Assembly: GCA_001579985.1 (NCBI GenBank)
Contig: LRSR01002431.1
Location: forward strand, 1 to 64,000
Direction: 5' to 3'
Source: Hypsibius dujardini
Lineage: Eukaryota > Tardigrada > Eutardigrada > Parachela > Hypsibiidae
Length of the DNA stretch: 64,000 nucleotides
Of the stretch, positions 14,638-24,433 are shown piece by piece. The position numbers were made by a program, and so were the translations under genes. The notes beneath the pieces were generated by a model. That model worked only from the letters and a program-made list of their open reading frames with translations. It ran no database searches and was not told where the DNA came from. Every line of letters begins with the position of its first letter. The first letter of the stretch is position 1.

Positions 14638-15956
14638 ATGAGACTTTTACCAATAATCGCTTGTGTGCTCGTCGTTCTCATGGCGATCCTGACATTTGAC
14701 CAAGGTAGGAAACATTAGTTTTGGGTTGATCTGTCTCGAACAGATATTGTTTTCTTTGATTCATTTAAAGATCGAAATTCAGGCGCTACTGCACAATATA
14801 TATTGCTAGCCAGAGACAACATACCGGGTGCGGGGTTCATTTTGGCACAAACTTTGCCTTCTTTTTTTATTCACAAAATCTCCTCAAAAAATTACCGAAA
14901 ATTGGAGAAAGTAGATAAATAGGTCTTCTACCGGGAACAAAAAAAAGTTACTCAGTATAAAAGTCTCTGGCCTTCTCCATCTTGCGAACCCGAGACATCC
15001 AGAAATTGATGCTGTCCTGAATCACTTGCTGGAAAATCGCCTCTTATTTGTCCTTCAATATCTTAGCCAATCAGGCGAAGCTGGAAATAAGTTTGTGTTG
15101 GTTGACACGCTCCTTCAGTACGCTCCACACACAATAATTGAGAGAATGGAGATTGGGGCTGTTGGGCGGGATATTGGCGTTCCGAATGAAGCAGGGCATT
15201 TTTTCTCCAAAAAGGCCTGCACAGTTCGTGCCGCGTGGCACGGTACTTTGTCTTGATACAAAATGGCCGAATTCGCTTCCAGACCGTGGAGAAGGTTCTC
15301 CAACATTGGTTTCAGTCAACTGTCCTTGTAGATATGCTGATTGAGGCTCAAACCAGATTTCAAAACAACGAGGGGAGATCGACCGGAAAAAGAACTGGCA
15401 GCAAAGACAATCGCGCAGAAAGCAGACTTGAGAAATTGCTTGTAAAACGGTTTTTTGTCTTCGGCAGCGCTTTTTTGGCATCTCCCAAGGCAAAACAATA
15501 AATACTACGTTTTGAAACCTTCTCTTGTAACACAACTACAATCTGAGGCACCGAAAATCCTCGGGATAAGCGGGACACAATGAGATTTCGGATATCCTCA
15601 CAAATCATCTTCCATTCTTTTAAATGTAAACAAATATACTTTTTTTGGTGTGAGTGAGAGAGGGGTTTTTGTCTCTCGATTGAGTGCTTAACCACTCAAA
15701 TCGGCCAGCGCGCCCGCGCTTGCCAACTTTTAATTTTGTGCCAAAATGAACCCCGCACGGGGTATATATCAGTACTAGACTTGTAGAATGAACAAGTCAA
15801 TCTGGTGATAATATTTCTGTGGTCACAGTAGGGGTTGGCGCTTGGAGACGTCGTCATCATCGTCATCATCGGCGGTACGGCGTTTATGGCTATCCTGGAT
15901 ATTATTACGGCGGAGTCGTAGAATCTAGACGGCATCTACTAGCTACTAACTTCTAG
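14638..15956 (+). CDS. Candidate two-exon gene for a small secreted His/Arg- and Gly/Tyr-rich peptide
   Basis: I do not recognise the family. Exon 1 (14638-14704) encodes MRLLPIIACVLVVLMAIL, a textbook signal peptide, and ends in phase 1 at AAG|GTAGGA. Exon 2 (15832-15956) follows a CAGTAG tandem acceptor; either AG keeps the same frame. It encodes about 40 residues, first a basic block (WRRRHHRHHRRY), then a glycine/tyrosine run (YGVYGYPGYYYGG), then stop. The 63-residue product would be strongly cationic after cleavage, like many antimicrobial or cuticle peptides. The 1.1-kb intron contains a mariner copy. Exon 2 could instead splice out at GTC|GTAGAA to later exons. Function is inferred from composition only; transcript data would decide. 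Confidence 0.45.
14824..15762 (-). mobile_element. mariner/Tc1-like transposon, decayed, 939 bp
   Basis: TA-flanked inverted ends (left CCGGGTGCGGGGTTCATTTT, right the same with one change) bound the element. Minus-strand frames contain a transposase: a helix-turn-helix (SRLSRGFSVPQIV) near 15.58 kb, then blocks resembling QDGAPCHTAKTVQAFLEK and WPPNSPDLNPLDYCVW, and the C-terminal RVRKMEKAR. The reading frame is broken more than once between these blocks. The last catalytic block reads NSPNLHSLNY, so the final aspartates are lost. It is shorter than a full mariner (about 1.3 kb). It lies in the intron of the candidate peptide gene. Confidence 0.9.
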
Positions 15957-16363
15957 TAGCAGTACGGGTTTAGGCAGTCACAAGAAGTAGAGCAATATAA
16001 ATTACCCCGAGTATTGGTTAAAAGTTAAGACACTTAAGATACTGTACTAAAGAGTACAGTTACACTACTTGATATTACGATTACTGTGCATGTACTCCCA
16101 ACGTACCGTATCGGTACCAAACATCGGTCTCGACCTCGTACTCGAATTACAATTGCCGCCCTGAAAAAATATCATTCTAAGCTTCAATACAGACTGCTTC
16201 AGCATTCTAATATGTTACTGCAGTGCATGCATGCGGGATGCGGCATTTCCAATGCCGAGCAACAAGCAGCAAAAGACTGCGTGGATACGGAGCGATAATC
16301 AATTGATTGGGTAATCAATCACAGGTATTTCAGGTTATATACGTTGCTACCCGTTTTTTTCAG

Positions 16364-16488
16364 TTGGCGCTACCATGGAGCTCTACCTACAGTTCACACA
16401 TCGATATAAAAGGGTCACTACAGTGAATGATAGCGATGCTTTAAAAGAGGCGTTTAATTCTAGTACTACTTTTCCCGACACGACGTGA
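16364..16488 (+). CDS. Candidate alternative second exon for the signal-peptide exon at 14638
   Basis: A strong pyrimidine-rich acceptor (CCGTTTTTTTCAG) opens a 125-bp exon with the phase needed to follow exon 1 at 14638-14704. The joined frame gives VGATMELYLQFTHRYKRV and runs to a TGA, total 63 residues, the same length as the product using the exon at 15832. Both exons begin around the shared string GTTGGCGCT but then diverge. Alternative last exons sharing one signal peptide is an inference. The frame could also start at its own ATG at 16375. Confidence 0.3.
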
Positions 16489-16695
16489 AGCAGAAAGAAC
16501 CTACGCTAAAGAGGTGTTTGAGCTCGTGCGTTCTCTCTTGTAGAAACGCTGGGGATACACTAATGTCCAATACAGTACTAATATTTAATGATAAAGCTGA
16601 TGGTTGGATATGAACGAAATACTTTCAATAGCAGATGATTCTTGGTACTGCAAACACCAATCGCCAATTATTTCGCTCCATGGTTGGAATTGGAA

Positions 16696-16878
16696 ATGAT
16701 ATTGCATGCATTTTTACCTATATGGATGACCTTGATTATCACCGAACTGCAAAGAGATATAACTGTATGCGGACGTCCAAGTCAGCGCCATCGGAGTCAA
16801 CGAAGCATTAACGATGTGAAGAGTCAGCCACGGGCACAAATGATGTACTCTGGTTTTGAGTTTCTAGCAGGCAATAAG
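16696..16878 (+). CDS. Candidate first exon of an acidic-propeptide gene
   Basis: An ATG at 16696 opens 61 codons, MILHAFLPIWMTLIITE followed by a basic, serine-rich stretch, ending in phase 0 at AAG|GTACCG. That phase matches the next candidate exon at 17298. The hydrophobic N-terminus could be a weak signal peptide. There is no family match and support is weak. Confidence 0.25.
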
Positions 16879-17297
16879 GTACCGTAGATAGGGGCTGATA
16901 GGATATCCAAAAACAGTGATCTCAGTTTGCATGCCCAAGTAAATAAGTGCATGGCGCATTTACGAGGGTGGACCGAAACAATTGATAACAAATTTAAGCA
17001 TTTAGAAGATGCTCACACAACTTCGAAAATTTAGAAAATTTTACAATGGGAATATTGAACATTTTGAAGCCCCAATGTCAATAACAAACATTATCACGTC
17101 CGAAATAAAAAGGCAAAACTATAACAAAGGTCTAACAGCCATTCAATTGATCGTGAATGTGCGAGTACGGTACAGTAGACCTTCCGCATATTCCAAAACT
17201 TTAAGCATTATGTGCATTGTAGGGAACTTTCATTCTTAATGAATAATCTTTTACGGTTTCGTTGCACGCGTTCTCCTTTCATCCTTCGATATTATAG

Positions 17298-18855
17298 GAA
17301 TTACGGCTTTCGAGAACGGCCAAGTCGGACGCGGATTCGGAGGACAACACCGACGCCAAAGGTCGTCAACAATTTGAGGTACTTTTTATCCAGTTGGTGT
17401 ACTGGGATAATGGGAGTCAGAGGGGTCCCGTAGTTTGGAGCTAGGGGTGGGCCAACCCTTGGCCTGAGGCGGGCTATGGCAAAAAAAGTTGGCAAGGAGG
17501 ACTACAATCCCTATCGGGCGGGACCTCAGACCAGGTCCCTGAAAATCCTTAACAAAAATATCTTTGGTGAGGCAACAGGCCAAGATACTTCTCTAAGCCT
17601 CTGCAGCCAGATTTGAGGCCAGTTGATGCCTGTAGGCTACCTTAACTATATGAGAGCTTTTCCAGGAAAAGTTGAATTCCAGGAGGACACCAAGACCTCT
17701 TGGCCTCCCCCCCCCCTTATTGGGACGCCACTGATGGAAGTAATAAGGGAAGATGGTACGAGACGCACTACGCATTTTACTAGGCGAGCTCACGAGGCTG
17801 ACGAATGACGACATAACAGTTTGCCAAAGTCCAGCGACCCAAATTCAGCGACTCAAAATTCAGACATACAGTACCTACAATACACACCAACATACAAGTG
17901 TAAGTACACTCATTCATATTACAAGAATGGGTACAGTCCGTGCAATACGATTAGTATGGCTCGTCTCTGGTCAGCTTTGCAACGAATTTTCCTGCGATAT
18001 TATGAGGGAAGGGCACCGGAATGGGCCACTTGATTTTCCCGTCCCGATGGAAAATAAATCGAAAACAGATTAGTGACTGCATAGTCATCGTCCTCTATAG
18101 TGAGCTTTTTCCAACTGTCTAATCATTTCGTTTTTTAAACATGTTCCCACTTTTTTTTCATATCTGATACGCGTTCCACTGGGTTATCAATTATTCTCTG
18201 TCGCTTAGGACCTTGGTGATAACCAAACCTGTGTGGAAGTTGTGATTCTAGGGTGGCCCATTCCAGGGTACGGGAAAGTCAAGTGGTCCATTCCAGTGCC
18301 CTTCCCTCATACTGTCCAACGTGTCCGAAATCTCAAATCACAATCAGCAAGCCGCGGCATGAGATTTTAAGAGGTGCGGGAGGGCAAAATCGTGTGCGGT
18401 TTTTTTTAACGAAGCTAGTAAACGAGATGGCATTTCGTCCAGTCTGCTCGCAATTGGCACAAAATTCTGAAAGCTGCTTTGTCATTTAAGCTAATTTTAA
18501 GCTTGGAAATTTAGATCTATTTACCAAAATTGACGATTCTTTCCCTTTCTTACACGCGGAACGGAACATTGATAATTTAAACAGGAAGCAAATCAAATGC
18601 TCAAAAAAATGAAGAAGATACTTGGGCATTCGTTGACTTGGTGATCTATTTCAGGAACTTGACGTTGATGAAAACGAATTCGACGACAGTTTGCCGATTG
18701 AACACCCTGATGCAGATGAACATGTGGAACCGGCAATAGCAGCCCGTTTCCGCGTGTGCAGAATGGTCAAGGCCACCTTCCACAAGGTCATCAAGGGAGT
18801 CAATCGTTTTACTTTCAATTGCTTACGTACTGCTCTTGAGGCAACAAATACTTAA
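17298..18855 (+). CDS. Candidate secreted-precursor exons: acidic propeptide and cationic C-terminal region
   Basis: The family is not recognised. Exon 17298-17378 (acceptor TATTATAG, donor GAG|GTACTT) and exon beginning 18655 (acceptor CTATTTCAG) join in phase 0 into one continuous frame. It has a very acidic stretch (SDADSEDNTDAKG, ELDVDENEFDDSLPIEHPDADEH) and then a basic one (ARFRVCRMVKATFHKVIKG) to a TAA at 18853. An acidic pro-region before a basic, cysteine-containing segment is a common layout for antimicrobial or toxin-like peptide precursors. The exon may instead splice at AAG|GTCATC (18787) in phase 0 to the cysteine-rich exon at 19153. The intron carries two MITEs (17418 and 18003). 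The 5' exon is uncertain: 16696-16878 or the 14638/15832 exons both fit by phase. Confidence 0.45.
17418..17733. mobile_element. hAT-type MITE, 316 bp, 8-bp target duplication
   Basis: The left end is CAGAGGGGTCCC and the right end, reverse-complemented, is CAGTGGCGTCCC. The flanks are ATGGGAGT (17410-17417) and ATGGAAGT (17734-17741), a 7/8 match. There is a C-run near the right end, as in the MITE at 10490. It is non-coding. Confidence 0.8.
18003..18309. mobile_element. Tc1/mariner-type MITE, 307 bp, TA target
   Basis: Inverted arms of about 40 bp (TGAGGGAAGGGCACYGGAAT and onward) are flanked on both sides by TA (18001-18002, 18310-18311). The interior is non-coding. Confidence 0.8.
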
Positions 18856-19152
18856 TCAACTTTATGACAGTTCAAGTTTTTCCCATAGGACCTTGCCTTC
18901 TCTGGGAGGACATTAGAGGTTGATGAGTGCTTGGTTGGTTAACGGGCCTTTGAATGATTTCCAACTATTTAATACAATTCAATATCACTTTAATCACATT
19001 CAATATCATACTATTTGCTACTAATTTTCATTTGAATATTTATACTAGTACTACTATTTATTATAATATTAATACTATTTAACACTCATTGGCTTATACT
19101 CGTGCCGTTAAGAGTCCGATAACCCTAAGCAGGACAACCCCTCCCATTTCAG

Positions 19153-19281
19153 GTGACGTGCGAACGAATGGACGGTGGGAAAAAATTCAGTCATATTTTC
19201 AAGCTCATTGACTGGCCGTGTGGAGCAAAATTGGAAGGCAGATGTCAAGATGGCGGCAGCTGTACTGCATTTGTATACTAG
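19153..19281 (+). CDS. Candidate cysteine-rich terminal exon
   Basis: After a TTTCAG acceptor, a phase-0 frame of 42 codons ends in TAG. It holds four cysteines in 42 residues, spaced C-x19-C-x7-C-x5-C, within VTCERMDGGKKF, DWPCGAKLEGRC and QDGGSCTAFVY. Such density is typical of secreted disulfide-bonded peptides. There is no start codon or signal peptide nearby, so it should be a 3' exon of an upstream gene, most simply the one with exons at 17298 and 18655. No family was recognised. Confidence 0.4.
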   Translation: MTCERMDGGKKFSHIFKLIDWPCGAKLEGRCQDGGSCTAFVY

Positions 19282-19452
19282 CGACTTTCTTGTTGGCATT
19301 AGAGACTTATTTGATTTTTCTTTAGTCTAATTACTCGCTGTCATAGCGCGTCCCGATAATATTATTTGCCACAGGATCAAATAGTAAAAAACATGGCCTT
19401 CATCATGGGTTCATCCATCCATCATCAACCACACTTCGAGGGGGACACGTCA

Positions 19453-20024
19453 TAGGGATGCCGATTACGCTGATTAACCGGTTTAACCGCGATTTGAACC
19501 GAACCGCCTGACGCGGTTTTTAAATTTAACCGAACCGTTTAAACCGGTTAGGGTTTCGAACCGCCTTAAAGTAACCGGTTAGCGTTTGAAACCGCGTCAA
19601 ACCAAACCGTTTACCCGTTACGAACCGTTATGAACCGTATTCACAGGTAAAAATAGAAACAGATTTAGTCTGGACAGGGAATCGACTCAATTAGTCACAA
19701 GGGTGGCACGCCTAATTTACCTTAACATTTTCAGGCACTAATATGCAGCAATTGCGCGCTTTACTTCAATAAACTGAACAAATTCTAGCTATTGAGAGCT
19801 CCACGTATTGACTGCAGCCGGCTCACGGTGTATTTCTCACTGATTTAACTACGTAACCGGTTAACCGCGGTTCAACCCGGTTTGAACCGCCTGGGTCAGT
19901 TCGGAACTTTAACCGAACCGCGTGGGTCGGTTTAGAGATTTAACCGGGAAAAGCTAACCGGTTAAGCATCTGAACCGCGTAATAACCGAACCGAACCAAA
20001 CCGCCTGCGTAATCGGCATCCCTA
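19453..20024. mobile_element. Inverted-repeat element packed with AACCGGTT-type repeats, 572 bp
   Basis: The left end TAGGGATGCCGATTACGC is perfectly repeated in reverse at 20007-20024. Inside, both halves are filled with degenerate copies of AACCGGTT/TTAACCG, itself palindromic, like the subterminal transposase-binding repeats of hAT and related elements. The flanks GGACACGTCA and GGACACGATCA are a near-perfect 10-11-bp direct repeat, longer than the 8 bp of hAT and nearer the 9-11 bp of Mutator-like elements. There is no ORF. Confidence 0.75.
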
Positions 20025-20029
20025 GGACA

Positions 20030-20990
20030 CGATCATTACTTCGAAACGTATTCTTCGAAACGTAGCCACAAGTAATGCTACATTCGTATATGATATATCA
20101 TATATATATGATATTGTCAGAGAGCTGGCAGGTCCAATGTGTCTAGTAATGTTAGGTCGATCTTCTGACAATCAGAACACCCAACAAATGACGTCACTGT
20201 TCAGGTCAAGATTCCGACATGCTGTTCATACTAAACTGCCGAGACATGACGCAGACAAAACATTTTCGGTTCACATTCTGTGTTCTGTTTCCTTTTTTAC
20301 GTACATTTAATTATTTTCAATTTTAGATGCACTTGTGAACTGATATATGAGTAACTAATGCTTTAATCTCATTAATCTGGCAGAGCAATTTTGTGATGTA
20401 ATTACTATATTTCACTATATTGTTATTTGAATTGTAATATGCGTAAAAGATTGAAAATCTACGTAACTGAATTTGCGAAAACTTTTGTGAAATTGTATAG
20501 CAAATCGAGGCTTCCAACAAATGGTCAGAAATCAATCGAACGGTTGTGGTGGAAATCCAAATGAGTATAGCCGGCACGGAGCTGATTGGTCAGTCTCCTA
20601 TGAATTTTTAAGGGATTTCTGTCAGACCAAACCAGCTCCCAACATAATTCTGACAACTTGTTTTGAAATGTCGGATGGGTGTTGATAGTTCCTGACAAAA
20701 TATCGCCATGACATTGTCATGGATGAATGAAGTGTGAACACCTATGGTACGTCACGATTCGAGTACACTTAAGACACTCTGACACGAAATATGAACGTAA
20801 CAAAAGACATCTGCGGAGTACAAACTCTCCAGACACTGAAATCCAAAAAGAAAAGCAGAACTGCAGACGCGATCGCTTGCCCAAAAAAACGGAAGAAGAT
20901 GAATGGTGGTTCGCAGGATCTCAGTAACGAGCAAAACGAAAATGAACTCAGTCCCTCCTAAGCACATAAAACTAACTGACCATTCCGCGT
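20030..20990. other. Intergenic, nothing recognised
   Basis: AT-rich, with a short TATATGATATATCATATATA palindromic run near 20090-20110 and a two-copy CTTCGAAACGTA repeat at about 20040-20062. No gene was recognised. Confidence 0.4.
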
Positions 20991-20995
20991 CTACA

Positions 20996-23271
20996 CTACG
21001 GCGATGTAGATGGAGTACCGCTTGCGCTTCGGGAGCGGCTGTGAGAACTTTCCGCTGCTGCTCCGTTTTTCTCGTCTTCTTCTTCCTCTTCATGTGCCGA
21101 ATGCTCTGCTTCCTCCTCCACATCAGGATGAGGTGAAGTTTCAGCGTTCGGAGAGCCGGATCTGGAATGATGATCAATCGCTGTACCGTTGCCGTTGACA
21201 GGACTGTCCACTTTCTTCTTATTCCTAAACAATTGAAATTGAGTGCCGATCAATTGACTTTGTCATGCGAGATAAAAACTTTCTTTAAAATATACTGTAT
21301 CACTATGATAGAAAACAAGGCCGCCACCGAGGTGTAACATTCGTACCCAGGCAGATCATCGGTCTCCAAGCCAGCTTGATTGTCAACCCGAGACGGAGAA
21401 GTGGATGCCGCCCGAACACAGCTAAACCACAAAACCATGCAAGGAACTAAATATTCACTACCGCAAACAGCACTGATTTACCTGTCCTCTTTTCTGGTTA
21501 TCGGAGAAGCTCCCTCAGCCTCAGTGCGCTCCTTCTCCTTCACAGTCTGATCTCCTTCTTTGCCATTGCGTGTAGGTGATTCACTACGACGGCTGCGCTT
21601 GGTGGACTTGTCGGGCGAGTCATCAGGGCTGCGAGTGCGACGCCTGTCAATCAAGCAGCTCATGAAATAAGGGCACTGTCTACAGACAATAGTTGCACTG
21701 AACATACCGACGACGATCAGAACGGTCATCCTCGTTCCGACGACGGTCAGATCCCCCACGCGAGTCGTAGCCTCCTCGTCCTACCCGGTCATTTCCGCGA
21801 TAGTCTCGTTCTCCATAACTTCGGCCCCCTCCACTTCCTCGGTCACGATCATTGTACTGCAAATCCAAAAGGCCAACTGTAAATTATGTCGAGATTTGAA
21901 GAAACAAACAAACTGTCAACTCAACTCACCCCAGGTTTGTTGGGCTTTTTGGCCCATTCCACGACAATGTTATAATTATTCAATTCCCGTCCATTCTCCT
22001 TGCGAACGGCATCCTAGACCGAGTAAAATGGATGAGAAATGGGCCAAGACATCAAGGGCCCTTGACGAGATGCAGGGAAGAAAAACCCATTGTTTCTTTC
22101 ATTCTGGACTGCAGTGGGTAGGAAGTACGGAAGTACGGAATAAGGACAGTAGTCAAGGCATGGCAAAAGGATTTCAAGGAAAGGAAGGAGCGAGCGCTCT
22201 ATGCCTCGGCTGGCAACAACTACAAATAACAATGTCAATTCTTTATTAGTCTCCATAAAAGCTTTCTTCATTTTGAACTTAGGCAACCTCTTCTTGAGTA
22301 TTATAAATAGGAAGATTCCATTTCAAAAAATCATTCAACTCTGCGGTACGACTGAGCTGGAATTAAGATGCACTGCACGTCCCAACCAGTACTAGTATAT
22401 TCCCGATAAGAAAATACTAGTGCTGCAGTATTTACTACTGCCACGACCGCGATCCGCTGGAGTAGAAATCAAGGGGCCGGGTGAGTCGTGGCAGTCGCAG
22501 TACGAGTAAGCAACACCCGAAAACCAAGGTGTTCGGGCGCAGTTGATTGGTTGGTTGATAGCATTAGCAGCATCTATGCCTGTTGATTTTTAGAAAAAGA
22601 AATCTCCACACCCACAATAGAATCCAAGTCCGGATTTAAGGCCCATTTGTAGAACCAAAACATATAAGAGTGAATCTGGTAGAACATAATCCTGGATACT
22701 GAAGATGTCTCGAAAAAATGTCCAATCATAGTAACTAAGTGATCCATGTAATCCATTCAAGTAATTACAAGCATACCTCCCTCTTACTCCGCTCGGCTAT
22801 TCCTATCCTATCCCATCCCATCCCATCCCGCTAACGTACTTAAAAAATGAAAACCCACGCAACAAATACTTACTTCTGCGTCTCGGCGGTCCTCATAGTC
22901 AACGAATGCAAATGCTGAAAAGAAACAATCGAAAATGATTCGCAAGCGCAAAAGGAAGGACAGGTAGAAGGGGAAGGGAAGGGGCCATCTTGGATTAAAT
23001 TGACAAGAGATTTGTCCCGCTGCCTCGCCGTCACTTGACTCACCCGATCCCGTCCCTGAAAAGATAAACATAAGCTGTAACAAATATATTCTCTTTCCAG
23101 TGTTCTCCTTGCCAAAAATGCATCTTCTCCAACGAAAAGGCACTTACCGCTGTACTTGACATCGCATCGAGTTAGAGGTCCATATCGAGAGAAAATGTCC
23201 TCCAGCTCACGGACGCGAATGTTCTTCGGAATTCGCCCAATAAATAGCCCATATCCCTTGGAAGAGGACAT
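20996..23271 (-). CDS. SR-type splicing factor, one RRM, RS-rich tail
   Basis: It is an RNA-binding splicing regulator of the nucleus. Seven exons (23271-23148, 23055-23044, 22914-22874, 22013-21930, 21856-21708, 21643-21482, 21224-20996) join in phase to 266 residues. One RRM occupies residues 5-85: RNP2 is GLFIGRI and RNP1 is AFAFVDYED. A glycine/arginine segment (RGSGGGRSYGERDYRG) and an RS domain with SR, RR and SP repeats follow, then an acidic EEEEEDE run. The second exon is only 12 nt and encodes the loop before RNP1. The RRM resembles SRSF1/4/5/6-class domains, but there is no second RRM. I do not assign an ortholog. It is head-to-head with GLRX5. An in-frame upstream ATG at 23307 is possible; the one at 23271 starts MSSSKGYGLF and is preferred. 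Confidence 0.88.
22014..22873 (-). other. Largest intron of the SR gene
   Basis: 860 bp of intron between the exons at 22914-22874 and 22013-21930. ORFs inside it have no recognisable similarity. There is a CCCATCC-type repeat near 22805-22830. Confidence 0.6.
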
Positions 23272-23629
23272 CACGAGATCAGTAGCCAGACTTAATTCAT
23301 ATCCCAAATCAAGAGCCTGTCAAACTGGAAAAAATCACTCGGAGCTCCTGCTGCCTGGGTATGGGTAAGGCTGGTTCAATTGAAAAAGACTCGTGCGTTA
23401 AATTATGCCCACTTACTGCCGAATGCTATTGGTGTGGATACCTTCTAAAGGGCGTGTCCCAATTGTCTGCTCCACTGCGAATTGCATCAAAACAAATCCC
23501 GAAATGATTGCATATTGCTTTCATTCTCACTTGCTCCTGGCCTATCTATTGTGGGTGTTTTGTTTGGCATTTTCAACGGTTGAGGCCAGCAACTCTTTTT
23601 GCACTAGTACTAGTACGTAGATAGTCAAT
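23272..23629. promoter_or_regulatory. Bidirectional promoter interval, SR factor and GLRX5
   Basis: Only 358 bp separate the two divergent start codons, so the promoters must overlap or be shared. No TATA box is obvious. Confidence 0.6.
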
Positions 23630-24314
23630 ATGTTGAGCGCAGTGAGAAGCCTTCTTTTCACTCAGACCATGCGATCCTTCTCCGGCACGAGGATGGTTCT
23701 GGCCAAGATACCCATCGGCAATCCCGAGGTGCAGAAGGAGATTGGCCAGCTGGTCAAGGCAAATAAAGTTGTGGTCTTCATGAAGGGCAACAAGGAGCAA
23801 CCTCAATGTGGATTTAGCAACGCTGTTGTTCAAATTCTCAGGATGCACGGTGTCGACAACTACAACACCATTGACGTACTCCAGAACCAAGACATCCGGC
23901 AAGGTGCAGTAGTACTGTAGATTGGTTGGCTCACTTGGCTTCTTTCTGATTTCTATTCAAGATGCGGATTCGTGATTGCGCAAATATAATTGCTGGCTTC
24001 GTATTCTAATGTAAAAATAACTTTCTTCCACTGGTTGAGGGACGAAGGGATGGACAGTCTCCATCAAAACTCCATGTAATCCGTCAATGGGGTTCATACT
24101 TTTTTTAGGTGTCAAGGACTTTACCCAATGGCCCACCGTTCCACAAGTCTTCCTCAACGGAGAATTTATCGGTGGCTGTGATATTATGATTCAAATGCAT
24201 CGAAGCGGCGAGCTTGTGGAGACGCTCAAGAAGGCCGGAATAGAGTCTAAAATACCGGACCCTCCTGTTGATGAGAAATCAGACGCCAAGACTGAACCGG
24301 CAAGTCCTGGATAA
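23630..24314 (+). CDS. GLRX5: Mitochondrial monothiol glutaredoxin 5
   Basis: GLRX5 carries [2Fe-2S] clusters for mitochondrial iron-sulfur protein assembly. Two exons (23630-23903, 24109-24314) give 159 residues, as in vertebrates. The first 25 or so residues ([19 protein letters not shown]) look like a matrix targeting signal. The catalytic motif is CGFS (QPQCGFSN) with the glutathione-binding WPTVPQVF and GGCD blocks, both typical of this subfamily. The exon junction splits QG before VKDF. AATAAA at 24422 is the likely polyadenylation signal and lies only 7 bases from the end of the opposite-strand MRPS26 coding region. Confidence 0.97.
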
Positions 24315-24421
24315 GAAGTGACTAAACTTGCTTCACGGCATTCTTTTTCATTATTTCGACTATTTGTGCTCAGCAGTATATTGTATGTGCAACCGACAAA
24401 TGTTGAACATGTCTAGGCAAA

Positions 24422-24427
24422 AATAAA
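24422..24427 (+). terminator. GLRX5 polyadenylation signal AATAAA
   Basis: The first AATAAA after the GLRX5 stop, 108 bases downstream. Cleavage would fall inside MRPS26 coding sequence on the other strand. Confidence 0.6.
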
Positions 24428-24433
24428 TACGAG

